Source: Acetatifactor sp.
GTDB lineage: Bacteria; Bacillota; Clostridia; Lachnospirales; Lachnospiraceae
Direction of reading: 5' to 3'
Assembly (NCBI GenBank): GCA_016303085.1
Contig: JAEDMI010000017.1
Location: forward strand, 1 to 19,873
DNA length: 19,873 nt
Made by a program: the position numbers and the translations under genes. This document shows positions 7,559 through 15,189 of the stretch, piece by piece. Below the pieces are notes generated by a model. That model ran no database searches. It was not told the DNA's origin and was given only the letters and a program-made list of their open reading frames with translations. Position 1 is the stretch's first letter. Each line of letters starts with the position of its first letter.

Positions 7559-7705
7559 TCAGAGCAATTCACAGTCCTTTGCATAAATGAAATACAGTGA
7601 GGGACCTCCTGTGTATTCGCAGTTTTCGTAGGCAGGTGTGGTTATCCGTACAGGGCTGACCGGTTTGCTGCCGAACAGATTGTAGTTGTCAAGGTTGTAC
7701 CTTCC
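7559..7705 (-). pseudogene. 5'-truncated remnant of an unidentified coding sequence
   Basis: An open frame of 48 codons ends in TGA at 7561-7559 and reads like the C-terminal tail of a real protein. It includes YNLDNYNLFGSKPVSPVRI (residues 3-21), then TTPAYENCEY, TGGPSLYFIY and AKDCELL. A stop codon lies directly upstream (7708-7706), and no ATG, GTG or TTG start with a ribosome binding site is present, so it is unlikely to be translated as it stands. I do not recognise the family. It fills most of the 256-bp gap between the TSCPD gene and the AraC regulator. A decayed or deleted gene is the simplest reading. A chance open frame is possible, but the mixed amino-acid composition argues mildly against it. 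Confidence 0.4.
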
Positions 7706-7713
7706 TCATTTCC

Positions 7714-7738
7714 GCGCACATATGTGCGCTTATTTATT
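7714..7738. terminator. Perfect 16-bp palindrome beyond the AraC-type gene
   Basis: GCGCACATATGTGCGC (7714-7729) is a perfect palindrome and would fold as a 6-bp GC-rich stem with an ATAT loop. It lies 11 bp past the stop of the regulator gene. The T-rich side (TTATTTATTG) follows it on the plus strand, while on the minus strand it is followed by GGAAATGAGG. Termination of the regulator transcript is therefore plausible but not textbook. Confidence 0.5.
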
Positions 7739-7739
7739 G

Positions 7740-8594
7740 TTATTCCGATTCATACTCAAAGGAGTGATTTTTGGACTGTTTTCGGAAAGTTCTGGGGGAA
7801 ATTCCGTTAATCCGCCGGAAGCAGTCTTTGAAGTAATTGCTGCTGTTAAAACCGCAGTTCAAAGCAATCTTCGTAATGGAATCGTCGGTAGTAAGCAACA
7901 TCTGGCTGGCCTGTCTGATACGGATATAGTTGACATATTCTTTGAAGGTGGTGCCGGTAACTTTTTTAAACTTTCTGGAGAGATAGGTGGGAGTCAGGTT
8001 TATCTCTTCTGCAACCTCATTAAGAGTGATGGGAAGGGCAAAGTTTTCGGCGATATAGCGGAGGGCAGCCTCGATATCACTGCTGATGCCATTGTCATGT
8101 TCTATTTTTTCATAGACAAAGATACCGTTTCGCTGAATATTCAGTAAAAGAGTCATCATCTGAAGCTGAAGAAATTCGTGGGAGTACCGGTCCGGAATAT
8201 TGTTTTCCTCCAGCATTTTATCCAATAGAGCTTCCATTTGCAGCTGTCCCTTCTTGACGAGAATGACTTTCCCGGAACGGGAGAGCTTGTCACCGATGTC
8301 GGGATGCTGTTCCCAGAAAAAGGGAGGTACTACCTCCGGCATACAGTAAACAACAGTGCGCTCACACGGAACAAGGCCTTCGTATCGGGTACAGTGGGAA
8401 TCTCCCGGAGCCACCACAAATACATCACCGGCAGTGAGATGATACAGGCTGTTGTTTACGGAATAGATACAGCTTCCCGTTTTCAGGTAGAAAAATTCGT
8501 AATATCGGTGAAAGTGTTCATAGGTCATAGAGAAGCTGGGAACGCGAATCTGGCGCTCAATATAGATACCGTCATTATTTTCCTCTGTGTACAT
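7740..8594 (-). CDS. AraC-family transcriptional regulator of the sugar locus
   Basis: This 284-residue protein has an N-terminal cupin-type sensor domain (about 10-95, with YEHFHRYYEFFYL and LTAGDVFVVAPGDSH) and a C-terminal double helix-turn-helix (about 172-272). The two DNA-binding helical units are near LNEVAEEINLTPTYLSRKF (191-209) and ITKIALNCGFNSSNYFKDCF (240-259), ending in the family signature GISPRTFRK. It is divergent from the ABC importer operon and most likely activates it in response to the imported sugar. An ATG 15 bases further upstream (8609) has no usable ribosome binding site gap, while GAGAGG lies five bases before the ATG at 8594, so the latter is chosen. The inducer cannot be read from the sequence. 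Confidence 0.93.
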   Translation of the reverse strand: MYTEENNDGIYIERQIRVPSFSMTYEHFHRYYEFFYLKTGSCIYSVNNSLYHLTAGDVFVVAPGDSHCTRYEGLVPCERTVVYCMPEVVPPFFWEQHPDIGDKLSRSGKVILVKKGQLQMEALLDKMLEENNIPDRYSHEFLQLQMMTLLLNIQRNGIFVYEKIEHDNGISSDIEAALRYIAENFALPITLNEVAEEINLTPTYLSRKFKKVTGTTFKEYVNYIRIRQASQMLLTTDDSITKIALNCGFNSSNYFKDCFRRINGISPRTFRKQSKNHSFEYESE

Positions 8595-8684
8595 ATCTGC
8601 CTCTCTCATTTCCTATTTGTAATATATTGCCTCTGTGTGCAAAATAAACAATTCGGAGGCAAGTTGGGTTTGCTGGTTTGTTGA

Positions 8685-8713
8685 ATTATAACATTTAGAT
8701 TTCAAAGTAACAA
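8685..8713 (-). promoter_or_regulatory. Promoter of the AraC-type regulator
   Basis: On the minus strand TTGTTA (8713-8708) is followed after exactly 17 bp by TATAAT (8690-8685). Transcription would start near 8678, leaving a leader of roughly 84 bases. That leader contains a 7-bp inverted repeat, GAGGCAA/TTGCCTC (8656-8662 and 8627-8633). Confidence 0.6.
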
Positions 8714-8755
8714 GTAGATAATAGGGCAAAATTTTAGAAAAGGATAAATAATCTG

Positions 8756-8785
8756 TATTAATTTTAAAAAACGCATATTAATTTT
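8756..8785 (+). promoter_or_regulatory. Direct repeat TATTAATTTT x2, candidate AraC-type operator
   Basis: Two identical 10-bp boxes, TATTAATTTT at 8756-8765 and 8776-8785, start exactly 20 bp apart, about two helical turns. AraC-type dimers bind direct half-sites with about this spacing. The boxes end 24 bp before a TAAAAT -10 candidate (8810-8815) that lacks a good -35 box, the arrangement expected of an activator-dependent promoter. The AT-rich background makes chance repeats more likely than usual. Confidence 0.5.
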
Positions 8786-8809
8786 GTATTATTGTGCCGA
8801 CTGCAAGAC

Positions 8810-8833
8810 TAAAATAAACACCATGACGCGTCA
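8810..8833 (+). promoter_or_regulatory. Candidate -10 box and TGACGCGTCA palindrome before the operon
   Basis: TAAAAT at 8810-8815 is the best -10 candidate for the sugar operon. A perfect 10-bp palindrome, TGACGCGTCA (8824-8833), sits just downstream near the expected transcription start, where a repressor could block initiation. Neither a -35 box with normal spacing nor a known binding-site family could be matched, so this call is tentative. Confidence 0.35.
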
Positions 8834-8877
8834 GAAAAAACAACAGTATAACTGAAACAAATTAAGGAGAGAAGGGT

Positions 8878-10233
8878 ATGAAGAAAAAGTTATTTGCAGT
8901 TCTTATGTCAGCGGTTATGGTTCTGGGTCTGGCAGCGTGCGGAGGTACGTCGGAGGAAGCAGGACAGAGCGGTGTTGAAGAGCAGGCAGGACAGGGTGCC
9001 GCTCAAGGGGAAGAAGAACAGATTACGCTGAGAATGGCATGGTGGGGTTCCCAGACACGTCATGATATTACAACTCAGGTTATCGAGATGTATGAGGAGG
9101 AGCATCCGAATATAAACATAGAGTATGAGTTTTATTCGTTTGATGATTACTTTACAAAGCTGAAAACCCTGGTGGCTTCCGATCAGGTATGGGATATTTT
9201 CCAGCTGGGCGGAAACTTCCCCATGTATATGGACAAGATTTATTTCCTCAATGAGTTCATTGAGTCCGGTGTGGTGGACGTTTCAGAAATTCCGGAGGCT
9301 TATCTTCAGATTACACAGGACACTGACGGAAACCAGATTGGTTTGTCCAACGGTCTGAATACATATGGTATTGCCTATGATGTGGATATGTTCAATGAAG
9401 CAGGGGTTCCCCTTCCCACCGAGAACTGGACTTGGGATGACTATGCGGATGCAGCTATGAAGATTAAGGAGAACACCGGACATTACGGCTCCTCCGGCTT
9501 TACTTCTTCTGAGTTTATTGCAGGCTGTTCCACCTATATCGGACAGCAGGGCAAGGTGGGAGAGTATGCCTTCTTTAATCTGGACCTGACAGGCATGGGC
9601 TTTGAAGACCCTTCCATGCTGGAGGGCTATATTCAGATGAGAGCTGACTTAATTAATGCGGGAGCTTCTCCCGATGCAGGTGCTGAGATGGAAATCAGTA
9701 ATATAGAGAATGATTTTCTGGTAACCGGAGAAGCCGGTATGACCTGGGTAGCAGTGAATCAGTTCCCCACCATTTACGATATCTGCGCAGCAGAAGGACG
9801 TACTTTAGGGCTGGCTCCTCTGCCCCGTGTGACGGCTGACGGCCCCTCCGGTGCGGCAATTCAGTCTTCCCAGATGCTCTGTGTATCTCAAGACAGCCAG
9901 CATAAGGAGGCTGCTGCTGCCTTTATCAGCTGGTTCCAGAACAGCGTTGAGTGCAACAATGTGCTGAGAGGCGAGAGAGGAATCCCCGTCAACAATCAGG
10001 TGCGTGAGGCTCTGAAAGCTGATTTGACGGACGGGCAGAAAATCATGTATGACTTTGTAGATCTGGTAGGTACCTTTGAGGTGCCTGAAAAGATTAATGT
10101 GCTGAGTCCGGATGGTCAGGACCAGGTGGTGGACCAGTACAGAAATTACATTCAACAGGTTGTAGCCGGCGAAATTACCGCAAAGGAAGCAGCGGAAAAG
10201 ACCTATGCGGACGCTGAGGCAATTTTTAAGTAA
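8878..10233 (+). CDS. ABC sugar transporter substrate-binding lipoprotein
   Basis: This 451-residue extracellular solute-binding protein of the family 1 (MalE-like) type has a lipoprotein signal peptide. MKKKLFAVLM is followed by a hydrophobic stretch and the lipobox LAAC, with lipidated C21, then a Gly/Glu/Gln-rich linker to about residue 45. The mature domain has typical features such as RMAWWGSQTRHD, YEEEHPNINIEYE, NTYGIAYDVDMFNEAGVP and ENWTWDDYADAAM. It captures an oligosaccharide outside the membrane and delivers it to the two permeases encoded next. AAGGAG (8864-8869) precedes the ATG by eight bases. The gap to the first permease holds a strong hairpin, which fits the excess of binding protein over permease usual in such operons. 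The ligand cannot be read directly; the GH43 neighbour suggests xylose- or arabinose-containing oligosaccharides. Confidence 0.95.
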   Translation: MKKKLFAVLMSAVMVLGLAACGGTSEEAGQSGVEEQAGQGAAQGEEEQITLRMAWWGSQTRHDITTQVIEMYEEEHPNINIEYEFYSFDDYFTKLKTLVASDQVWDIFQLGGNFPMYMDKIYFLNEFIESGVVDVSEIPEAYLQITQDTDGNQIGLSNGLNTYGIAYDVDMFNEAGVPLPTENWTWDDYADAAMKIKENTGHYGSSGFTSSEFIAGCSTYIGQQGKVGEYAFFNLDLTGMGFEDPSMLEGYIQMRADLINAGASPDAGAEMEISNIENDFLVTGEAGMTWVAVNQFPTIYDICAAEGRTLGLAPLPRVTADGPSGAAIQSSQMLCVSQDSQHKEAAAAFISWFQNSVECNNVLRGERGIPVNNQVREALKADLTDGQKIMYDFVDLVGTFEVPEKINVLSPDGQDQVVDQYRNYIQQVVAGEITAKEAAEKTYADAEAIFK

Positions 10234-10273
10234 TGCGCAACTGTTGGGGGACGGAAGAATTGTCAGTAAGAGT

Positions 10274-10304
10274 CACATCGGAAAGTCGAAGGCTTTCCGG
10301 TGTG
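10274..10304 (+). promoter_or_regulatory. Strong hairpin between binding-protein and permease genes
   Basis: CACATCGGAAAG (10274-10285) and CTTTCCGGTGTG (10293-10304) form a 12-bp stem with one G-U pair and a 7-base loop. No clean T-run follows, only TTCCCC. The likely roles are partial termination or protection of the upstream mRNA from 3' decay, raising binding-protein output relative to the permeases. It lies wholly in non-coding DNA once the permease start is placed at 10335. Confidence 0.65.
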
Positions 10305-10334
10305 TTCCCCGGCGGTGAGAAGGGAGGACTTGGC

Positions 10335-11258
10335 TTGAAGAATACAGCGGAAGCGATAAAGATATCGAAGTGGAAAAATTTTGTTAATAATGACAATACG
10401 GTAGGCTACGTTTTTGCGGCGCCTTTTATTTTTGGATTTGTCTGTTTTTCTCTGATCCCTATTTTGACTTCGTTCTATTACGCATTCACGGATTATTCCA
10501 TGGGTGCAAAGACAATCACATGGGTAGGTGCAAAGAATTTTCTGCATCTCTTTCAGGATGAAATTTTCGTAAAATCCCTCGGGATAACGTTAAAATATGT
10601 TTTTATTTCGGTTCCTCTAAAGCTGGCATTTGCACTCTTTGTGGCATTTTTGCTTACCAGAAAAAGCCGTCTGGTGACGGTTTACCGCTCACTTTATTAT
10701 GTGCCCTCTCTGGTGGGAGGCAGCGTGGCTGTTGCGTTGGTGTGGAAGCAGCTGTTTGCCAGAAAAGGATTGTTCAATTCGATTCTTGCGGAAGCGGGGT
10801 TGGATACCATCAACTGGTTCGGTGACCAGAAGCTGGCTCTTTATCCGTTGATTCTCATGAGTGTATGGCAGTTTGGATCTTCCATGATTATATTTGCTGC
10901 CGGGCTAAAAGAGATTCCGACTTCCTATTATGAGGCGGCGGAGATTGACGGAGCCAATGGATTTCAGCGATTTTTCAGAATTACAATGCCTTGTCTGTCC
11001 CCCATTATTTTGTATAACCTGATTATGCAGACCATATCGGCATTCATGGTATTTACCCAAGCCTTTATCATTACGGGTGGGGGTCCCAACAATTCCACTA
11101 TGATGTATGCACTGTATGTATATAATCAGGCTTTTAAATACAACAACATGGGCTATGCCTGTGCCATGAGCTGGTTTATGCTGATAGTCATGAGTGCAAT
11201 TACTCTGATTATCTTTAAATCATCCAAGCTGTGGGTATTCAGTGAGTCCGGTGATTAG
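10335..11258 (+). CDS. ABC sugar permease, MalF/UgpA type
   Basis: This inner-membrane permease has about six transmembrane segments. It carries the binding-protein-dependent transport EAA loop at residues 200-206 (EAAEIDG, followed by GFQRFFRITMP), which docks the ATPase. The open frame extends back to an ATG at 10233 that touches the SBP stop codon. That ATG has no ribosome binding site, and the added 34 residues would be encoded by the intergenic hairpin. TTG at 10335 is preceded by GGGAGG at seven bases and gives a 307-residue protein beginning LKNTAEAIKISKWKN, normal for the family, so it is preferred. It pairs with the next gene as a MalF/MalG-type heterodimer. No ATPase gene is present in the operon. 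Confidence 0.93.
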   Translation: MKNTAEAIKISKWKNFVNNDNTVGYVFAAPFIFGFVCFSLIPILTSFYYAFTDYSMGAKTITWVGAKNFLHLFQDEIFVKSLGITLKYVFISVPLKLAFALFVAFLLTRKSRLVTVYRSLYYVPSLVGGSVAVALVWKQLFARKGLFNSILAEAGLDTINWFGDQKLALYPLILMSVWQFGSSMIIFAAGLKEIPTSYYEAAEIDGANGFQRFFRITMPCLSPIILYNLIMQTISAFMVFTQAFIITGGGPNNSTMMYALYVYNQAFKYNNMGYACAMSWFMLIVMSAITLIIFKSSKLWVFSESGD

Positions 11259-11269
11259 GAGGTGACAGT

Positions 11270-12112
11270 GTGAGTGTAAAACATAAAATTCAGAAAATAT
11301 TTTATCACCTGTTCGTAGTGATATTTGGTATAATCATGATATACCCCGTGCTCTGGATGATAAGCGGCTCCTTTAAGGACAATGCGGAGATACTTCGCGG
11401 CACACTGAAGCTGATACCGGAGAACCTGAAGCTGAGCAATTATGTAACCGGGTGGAAAGGCTTCTCGGGAATTTCCTTTGGCACTTTTTTCGGCAATTCC
11501 TTCTGGATTACATCGTTGGCAACCTTCGGAACGGTAATCAGTTCCTCTCTGGTAGCCTATGCCTTGTCAAGAGTGCATTTTAAGGGAAGAAAGTTATGGT
11601 TTACCTGCATGCTGGCTACCATGATGCTGCCGGGACAGGTTATCATGATTCCCTCCTTCCTCATCTGGTATAATCTGGGATTGGCAAACACTTATGTTCC
11701 CCTGATATTGCCTTATTTTTGCGGGCAGGCATTCTTCATTTATCAGATGATGCAGTTTATGGCGGGAATACCAAAGGAACTGGACGAGGCAGCCACCATT
11801 GACGGATGCAGTAAATACGGAATTTATTTTCACATTATACTGCCCTTATTGAAGCCGTCCATCGTGACCACGGTAATCATTCAGTTTTACTGGAAGTGGG
11901 ACGATTATATGGGGCCTTTGCTCTATCTGAGCAAGCCGAAAAGCTATACCGCCTCTCTGGCAATCAAGATGTTTGCGGATACAGCATCCACCACAGACTA
12001 TGGCGCCATGTTTGCCATGTCTACATTGTCGCTGCTTCCTGTATTCTTGATTTTCCTGTTCTTTAACAGGTATCTGGTGGAAGGAATCGGTACCAGCGGA
12101 TTAAAGGGCTGA
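11270..12112 (+). CDS. ABC sugar permease, MalG type
   Basis: This 280-residue inner-membrane permease has about six hydrophobic segments and the EAA loop at 173-179 (EAATIDG, followed by CSKYGIYFHIILP). It starts with GTG at 11270, placed five bases after a near-perfect AGGAGGTG that overlaps the stop of the preceding permease. Initiation should therefore be strong and closely linked to the upstream gene. The MalG-type ending (FFNRYLVEGIGTSGLKG) is intact. It is the second half of the translocation channel for the sugar bound by the upstream lipoprotein. Confidence 0.96.
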   Translation: MSVKHKIQKIFYHLFVVIFGIIMIYPVLWMISGSFKDNAEILRGTLKLIPENLKLSNYVTGWKGFSGISFGTFFGNSFWITSLATFGTVISSSLVAYALSRVHFKGRKLWFTCMLATMMLPGQVIMIPSFLIWYNLGLANTYVPLILPYFCGQAFFIYQMMQFMAGIPKELDEAATIDGCSKYGIYFHIILPLLKPSIVTTVIIQFYWKWDDYMGPLLYLSKPKSYTASLAIKMFADTASTTDYGAMFAMSTLSLLPVFLIFLFFNRYLVEGIGTSGLKG

Positions 12113-12140
12113 GAGCAGTGTCGGGAGAAAGGAAAACAAT

Positions 12141-13691
12141 ATGATTCAAAATCCCATACTCAGGGGCTTCTGCCCCGACCCCAGCATCATCAGAGTGGGG
12201 GAAGACTATTACATTGCAACCTCTACCTTTGAATGGTGGCCCGGTGTGCGTTTGTTCCATTCCGGGGACTTGCAGCACTGGGAGCAGCTACCCTCCCCTT
12301 TGCGCAGGCAGAGTCAGCTGAATCTGGTAGGAGACCCGGCGTCAGGGGGTGTGTGGGCACCTTGTCTGAGCTATGACGGCGAGAAATTTTTCCTTGTTTA
12401 TACAGATGTTAAGACCAAGAAAGGCAGATATTACAATACACATAATTATCTCGTTTGGACCAAGGACATCCTTGGGGAGTGGTCGGAACCCGTATACTTA
12501 AACAGCAGGGGAAATGACCCCTCTCTGTTTCATGATATGGACGGCAGAAAATATTTAGTGAATAACTTAAGTGGTTTCAGAGGGGTATTGGTTCAGGAGC
12601 TTGATCGGGAATTTCGCCCGGTTGGCCCGCAGAAAAAGGTATATGCCGGTTCCGGGTTGGGGTGCACGGAAGGCCCGCATATATACCACATCGGAAATTG
12701 GTATTATCTCATTGTGGCGGAGGGAGGCACCGGCTACGACCATTGTGTCACCATGGCGAGGGCAGAGAGCGTCTGGGGGCCTTTTGAGACGGCACCGGAT
12801 AATCCGATTCTTACATCGGACAAAGGAAACATGAATGCATTGCAGAAATGTGGTCATGCCGATTTTGTGGATACGTCAATGGGGGAATGGTACATGGTCC
12901 ACCTTTGCTCCAGACCCCTGAACGGTCAGGAATGGTGTACTCTCGGGCGGGAAACCGCCATTCAGAAAATGGTGTGGGATGAGGATGGCTGGCTGAGATT
13001 AAAGAGCGGCGGAAAATATGCGGAGAATACAACGGAAGCACCCCTCGGAGTAACCGGGGTGTTGTATGAAAACGGGGACAGGGGCTTCTATGATGATTTT
13101 GACAATCCTGTGCTGAATGTCAGATACAGCTCTCCCAGAGCGGATTACAATACCTTTGCAGACTGTAAGGTAAGACCGGGGTATCTGCGCATGCGGGGAC
13201 AGGAATCTTTAAATTCCCTGCATCATGTTTCTTTTCTGGGTGTGCGGCAGCAGGCAGTCTCCTGTGAGGCGGAGACCGCCATGACTTTTATTCCGGACTA
13301 TTCAGAGCAGATGGCAGGTCTGGCTTACATGTATGATGCCTACAATTTTTATCTGCTGGGTAAGACATCTACCGATGAGGGGCAGACCGTTCTGTGTCTT
13401 CTGAAAAGCGACAATGGTGTCATAACAGATGAGATTGAACCGTTGCCCATTCCCCGGGAGAGCGAAATCAGATTACGGGTCAGTGTGTCGGAGGACGGAA
13501 TCCGGGCGAAGTTCCTCTTCAGCACGGAGGGGGAGAACTGGCAGCAGGCGGGTGGTATATACACCACGGAAATCCTGACGGACGAGCATTGCAGAGGCTT
13601 TACAGGTGCTTATTTTGGGCTTTATGTCCATGATATGACAGGAATGTCATATGAGGCGGATTTTGACTATTTCTGTGTACATGGAAGATAA
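12141..13691 (+). CDS. Glycoside hydrolase family 43, beta-xylosidase-like (subfamily 11 type)
   Basis: This 516-residue protein has no signal peptide and so should be cytoplasmic. The five-bladed propeller catalytic domain covers about residues 1-305. The three GH43 carboxylates are visible: general base D13 in CPDPSII, pKa modulator D126 in GNDPSLF, and acid E177 in CTEGPHIY. The beta-sandwich domain from about 313 onward (FYDDFDNPVLNVRYSS) is the C-terminal module typical of XynB-type enzymes of about 530 residues. Such enzymes release D-xylose from xylo-oligosaccharides, often with alpha-L-arabinofuranosidase side activity. Two ABC permease genes end 28 bp upstream, and two further glycosidase-like genes follow, so it probably acts on the imported oligosaccharide. 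GAGAAAGGA lies just before the ATG. The family is certain; exact substrate preference is inferred. Confidence 0.93.
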   Translation: MIQNPILRGFCPDPSIIRVGEDYYIATSTFEWWPGVRLFHSGDLQHWEQLPSPLRRQSQLNLVGDPASGGVWAPCLSYDGEKFFLVYTDVKTKKGRYYNTHNYLVWTKDILGEWSEPVYLNSRGNDPSLFHDMDGRKYLVNNLSGFRGVLVQELDREFRPVGPQKKVYAGSGLGCTEGPHIYHIGNWYYLIVAEGGTGYDHCVTMARAESVWGPFETAPDNPILTSDKGNMNALQKCGHADFVDTSMGEWYMVHLCSRPLNGQEWCTLGRETAIQKMVWDEDGWLRLKSGGKYAENTTEAPLGVTGVLYENGDRGFYDDFDNPVLNVRYSSPRADYNTFADCKVRPGYLRMRGQESLNSLHHVSFLGVRQQAVSCEAETAMTFIPDYSEQMAGLAYMYDAYNFYLLGKTSTDEGQTVLCLLKSDNGVITDEIEPLPIPRESEIRLRVSVSEDGIRAKFLFSTEGENWQQAGGIYTTEILTDEHCRGFTGAYFGLYVHDMTGMSYEADFDYFCVHGR

Positions 13692-13776
13692 ATGTATATG
13701 GTAGATAAAATTACTTTCGGGTATCCTTTTTTTGCTGGGTTATGGATACTGATTCAGGTGGTATGGGAGACTGGGT

Positions 13777-15189
13777 ATGATTACAAATGTAAGGGCAAAA
13801 TTTCAAACTGACAACTCCCTGCTGCAAAAGCTGGTGGAATCCGCGGAGACAAAATGTCTTGAAAATCTGAAAGACTTTGGAGGCAGAAAGGTATTGATTG
13901 AAGGCGGCGGATATGAGAAAATATGGTTGGAGACGCAGCCCATGGGCGGCGAGATGTATGCCAAGCGTGATATGACTGCGGGACTGAACAATCAGCTGCT
14001 TTTCATGGAAAATATCAGGGAGGACGGGCGCCTTCCCGGGAGCATTGCCATGATTGACGGAGTTTTGACGCCTCAGTTCAATAAGTTTCAGGGGTTTTGT
14101 TTTCCCGCACCGGCTCTGAACATGTATTATCTTATGGGTCGGGACAGAGATTATCTGGAGCTGCTTTACAGCACGTTGGAGCGGTTCGATTCCTATCTCT
14201 GGAGGGTCAGGGATTCCGACGGAGACGGCTGTCTGGAAACCTGGTGTAAGTATGATACCGGGGAAGACCATGCCGAAAGGTATGGAGATGCACCGGATGC
14301 CTGGACGGAAGAGGCACCACCGGAGGATTGTCAGGTTGTACCCATGGCCTCCATCGATGTGATGAGCTATTCCTACTCTGCCCGGGAAACCCTGGCGAAA
14401 ATCAGCCGTATCATGGGAAAAGAGGAGTGGGCGGCAGATTGGAATAGCAAGGCGGCACAGGTACAGGAGAAAATCGGCTCTTATCTTTGGAATGAGGAGA
14501 GAGGAGCCTGTCTGGACAGGGATAAGTATCATAGGGTCATGCCTGTATTGATGCACAATACGCTTCGTGCCATGTACTGGAACAGCATTACACCCTATAT
14601 GGCAAAGCGTTTCGTGGAGGAACACCTTCTGAACCCGGAGGAATTCTGGACGAAAATGCCCCTGCCTTCCGTGGCGGCGAATGATCCCATGTTCCGCAAT
14701 GTGACAACCAACAACTGGAGCGGGCAGGCGGAAGCATTGACCTATCAGCGGGCTATCCGTGCACTGGAGAATTACGGCTATGACGGGCTGATTCCCGTTT
14801 TGGGGCAGAAGCTTTTTGAGGCAATCGGAGAAAAGTGCGTATTTGTTCAACAGTATGACCCCTTTACCGGAATTCCGTCTACGGTGTCGCTGGAGGGAGA
14901 ACAGGATGCCTACGGTCCCGCCATGCTGAGTGTATTGGAATATATCTCAAGAATGTACGGTGTGCACATGGAGGGTGAGAAGCTTTACTGGGGCGGAGTC
15001 TCGGGCAGTGAATGTGTTTACGAGCAGCGGTGGGGTGAGAAGCTGTTTCGCATCGAAAATACAGGGGAAAAAATTACTGCATACATTAATGGAAGAAAAA
15101 AATTTGTGGCGGAGTCGAACCGAAAGGTAATTACGGACCTTTCGGGGCAGATACTGGAGGTAAAGCCATACGGAAAGGACGAATTATGA
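13777..15189 (+). CDS. Probable (alpha/alpha)6-barrel glycosidase (MGH1/GH63/trehalase-like)
   Basis: This 470-residue protein has no signal peptide. Several segments resemble six-hairpin glycosidases of the GH37/GH63/mannosylglycerate-hydrolase group: DSDGDGCLETWCKYDTGEDH (146-165, compare the W-E-T/S-G-x-D motif with a catalytic Asp), PMASIDVMSYSY (189-200), NNWSGQAEALTYQRAIRALE (approximately 314-333) and YDPFTGIPS. It most likely cleaves an alpha-linked sugar with inversion, but I cannot assign a substrate or an exact CAZy family. GGGAG lies seven bases before the ATG, and 85 bp separate it from the GH43 gene. Its stop overlaps the next start as ATGA. Its placement between GH43 and GH4 says it works on the same imported sugar. 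Confidence is high for a glycosidase-like fold and low for specificity. Confidence 0.72.
   Translation: MITNVRAKFQTDNSLLQKLVESAETKCLENLKDFGGRKVLIEGGGYEKIWLETQPMGGEMYAKRDMTAGLNNQLLFMENIREDGRLPGSIAMIDGVLTPQFNKFQGFCFPAPALNMYYLMGRDRDYLELLYSTLERFDSYLWRVRDSDGDGCLETWCKYDTGEDHAERYGDAPDAWTEEAPPEDCQVVPMASIDVMSYSYSARETLAKISRIMGKEEWAADWNSKAAQVQEKIGSYLWNEERGACLDRDKYHRVMPVLMHNTLRAMYWNSITPYMAKRFVEEHLLNPEEFWTKMPLPSVAANDPMFRNVTTNNWSGQAEALTYQRAIRALENYGYDGLIPVLGQKLFEAIGEKCVFVQQYDPFTGIPSTVSLEGEQDAYGPAMLSVLEYISRMYGVHMEGEKLYWGGVSGSECVYEQRWGEKLFRIENTGEKITAYINGRKKFVAESNRKVITDLSGQILEVKPYGKDEL

Noticed and set aside
8595..8609. Upstream ATG adding five residues to the AraC-type regulator
   Set aside because: Its only upstream purine run abuts the start codon; GAGAGG is correctly spaced for the ATG at 8594.
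13711..14850. 379-codon open frame on the minus strand
   Set aside because: It lies antisense to the well-supported six-hairpin glycosidase gene, has no family features and is a shadow of its codon bias.
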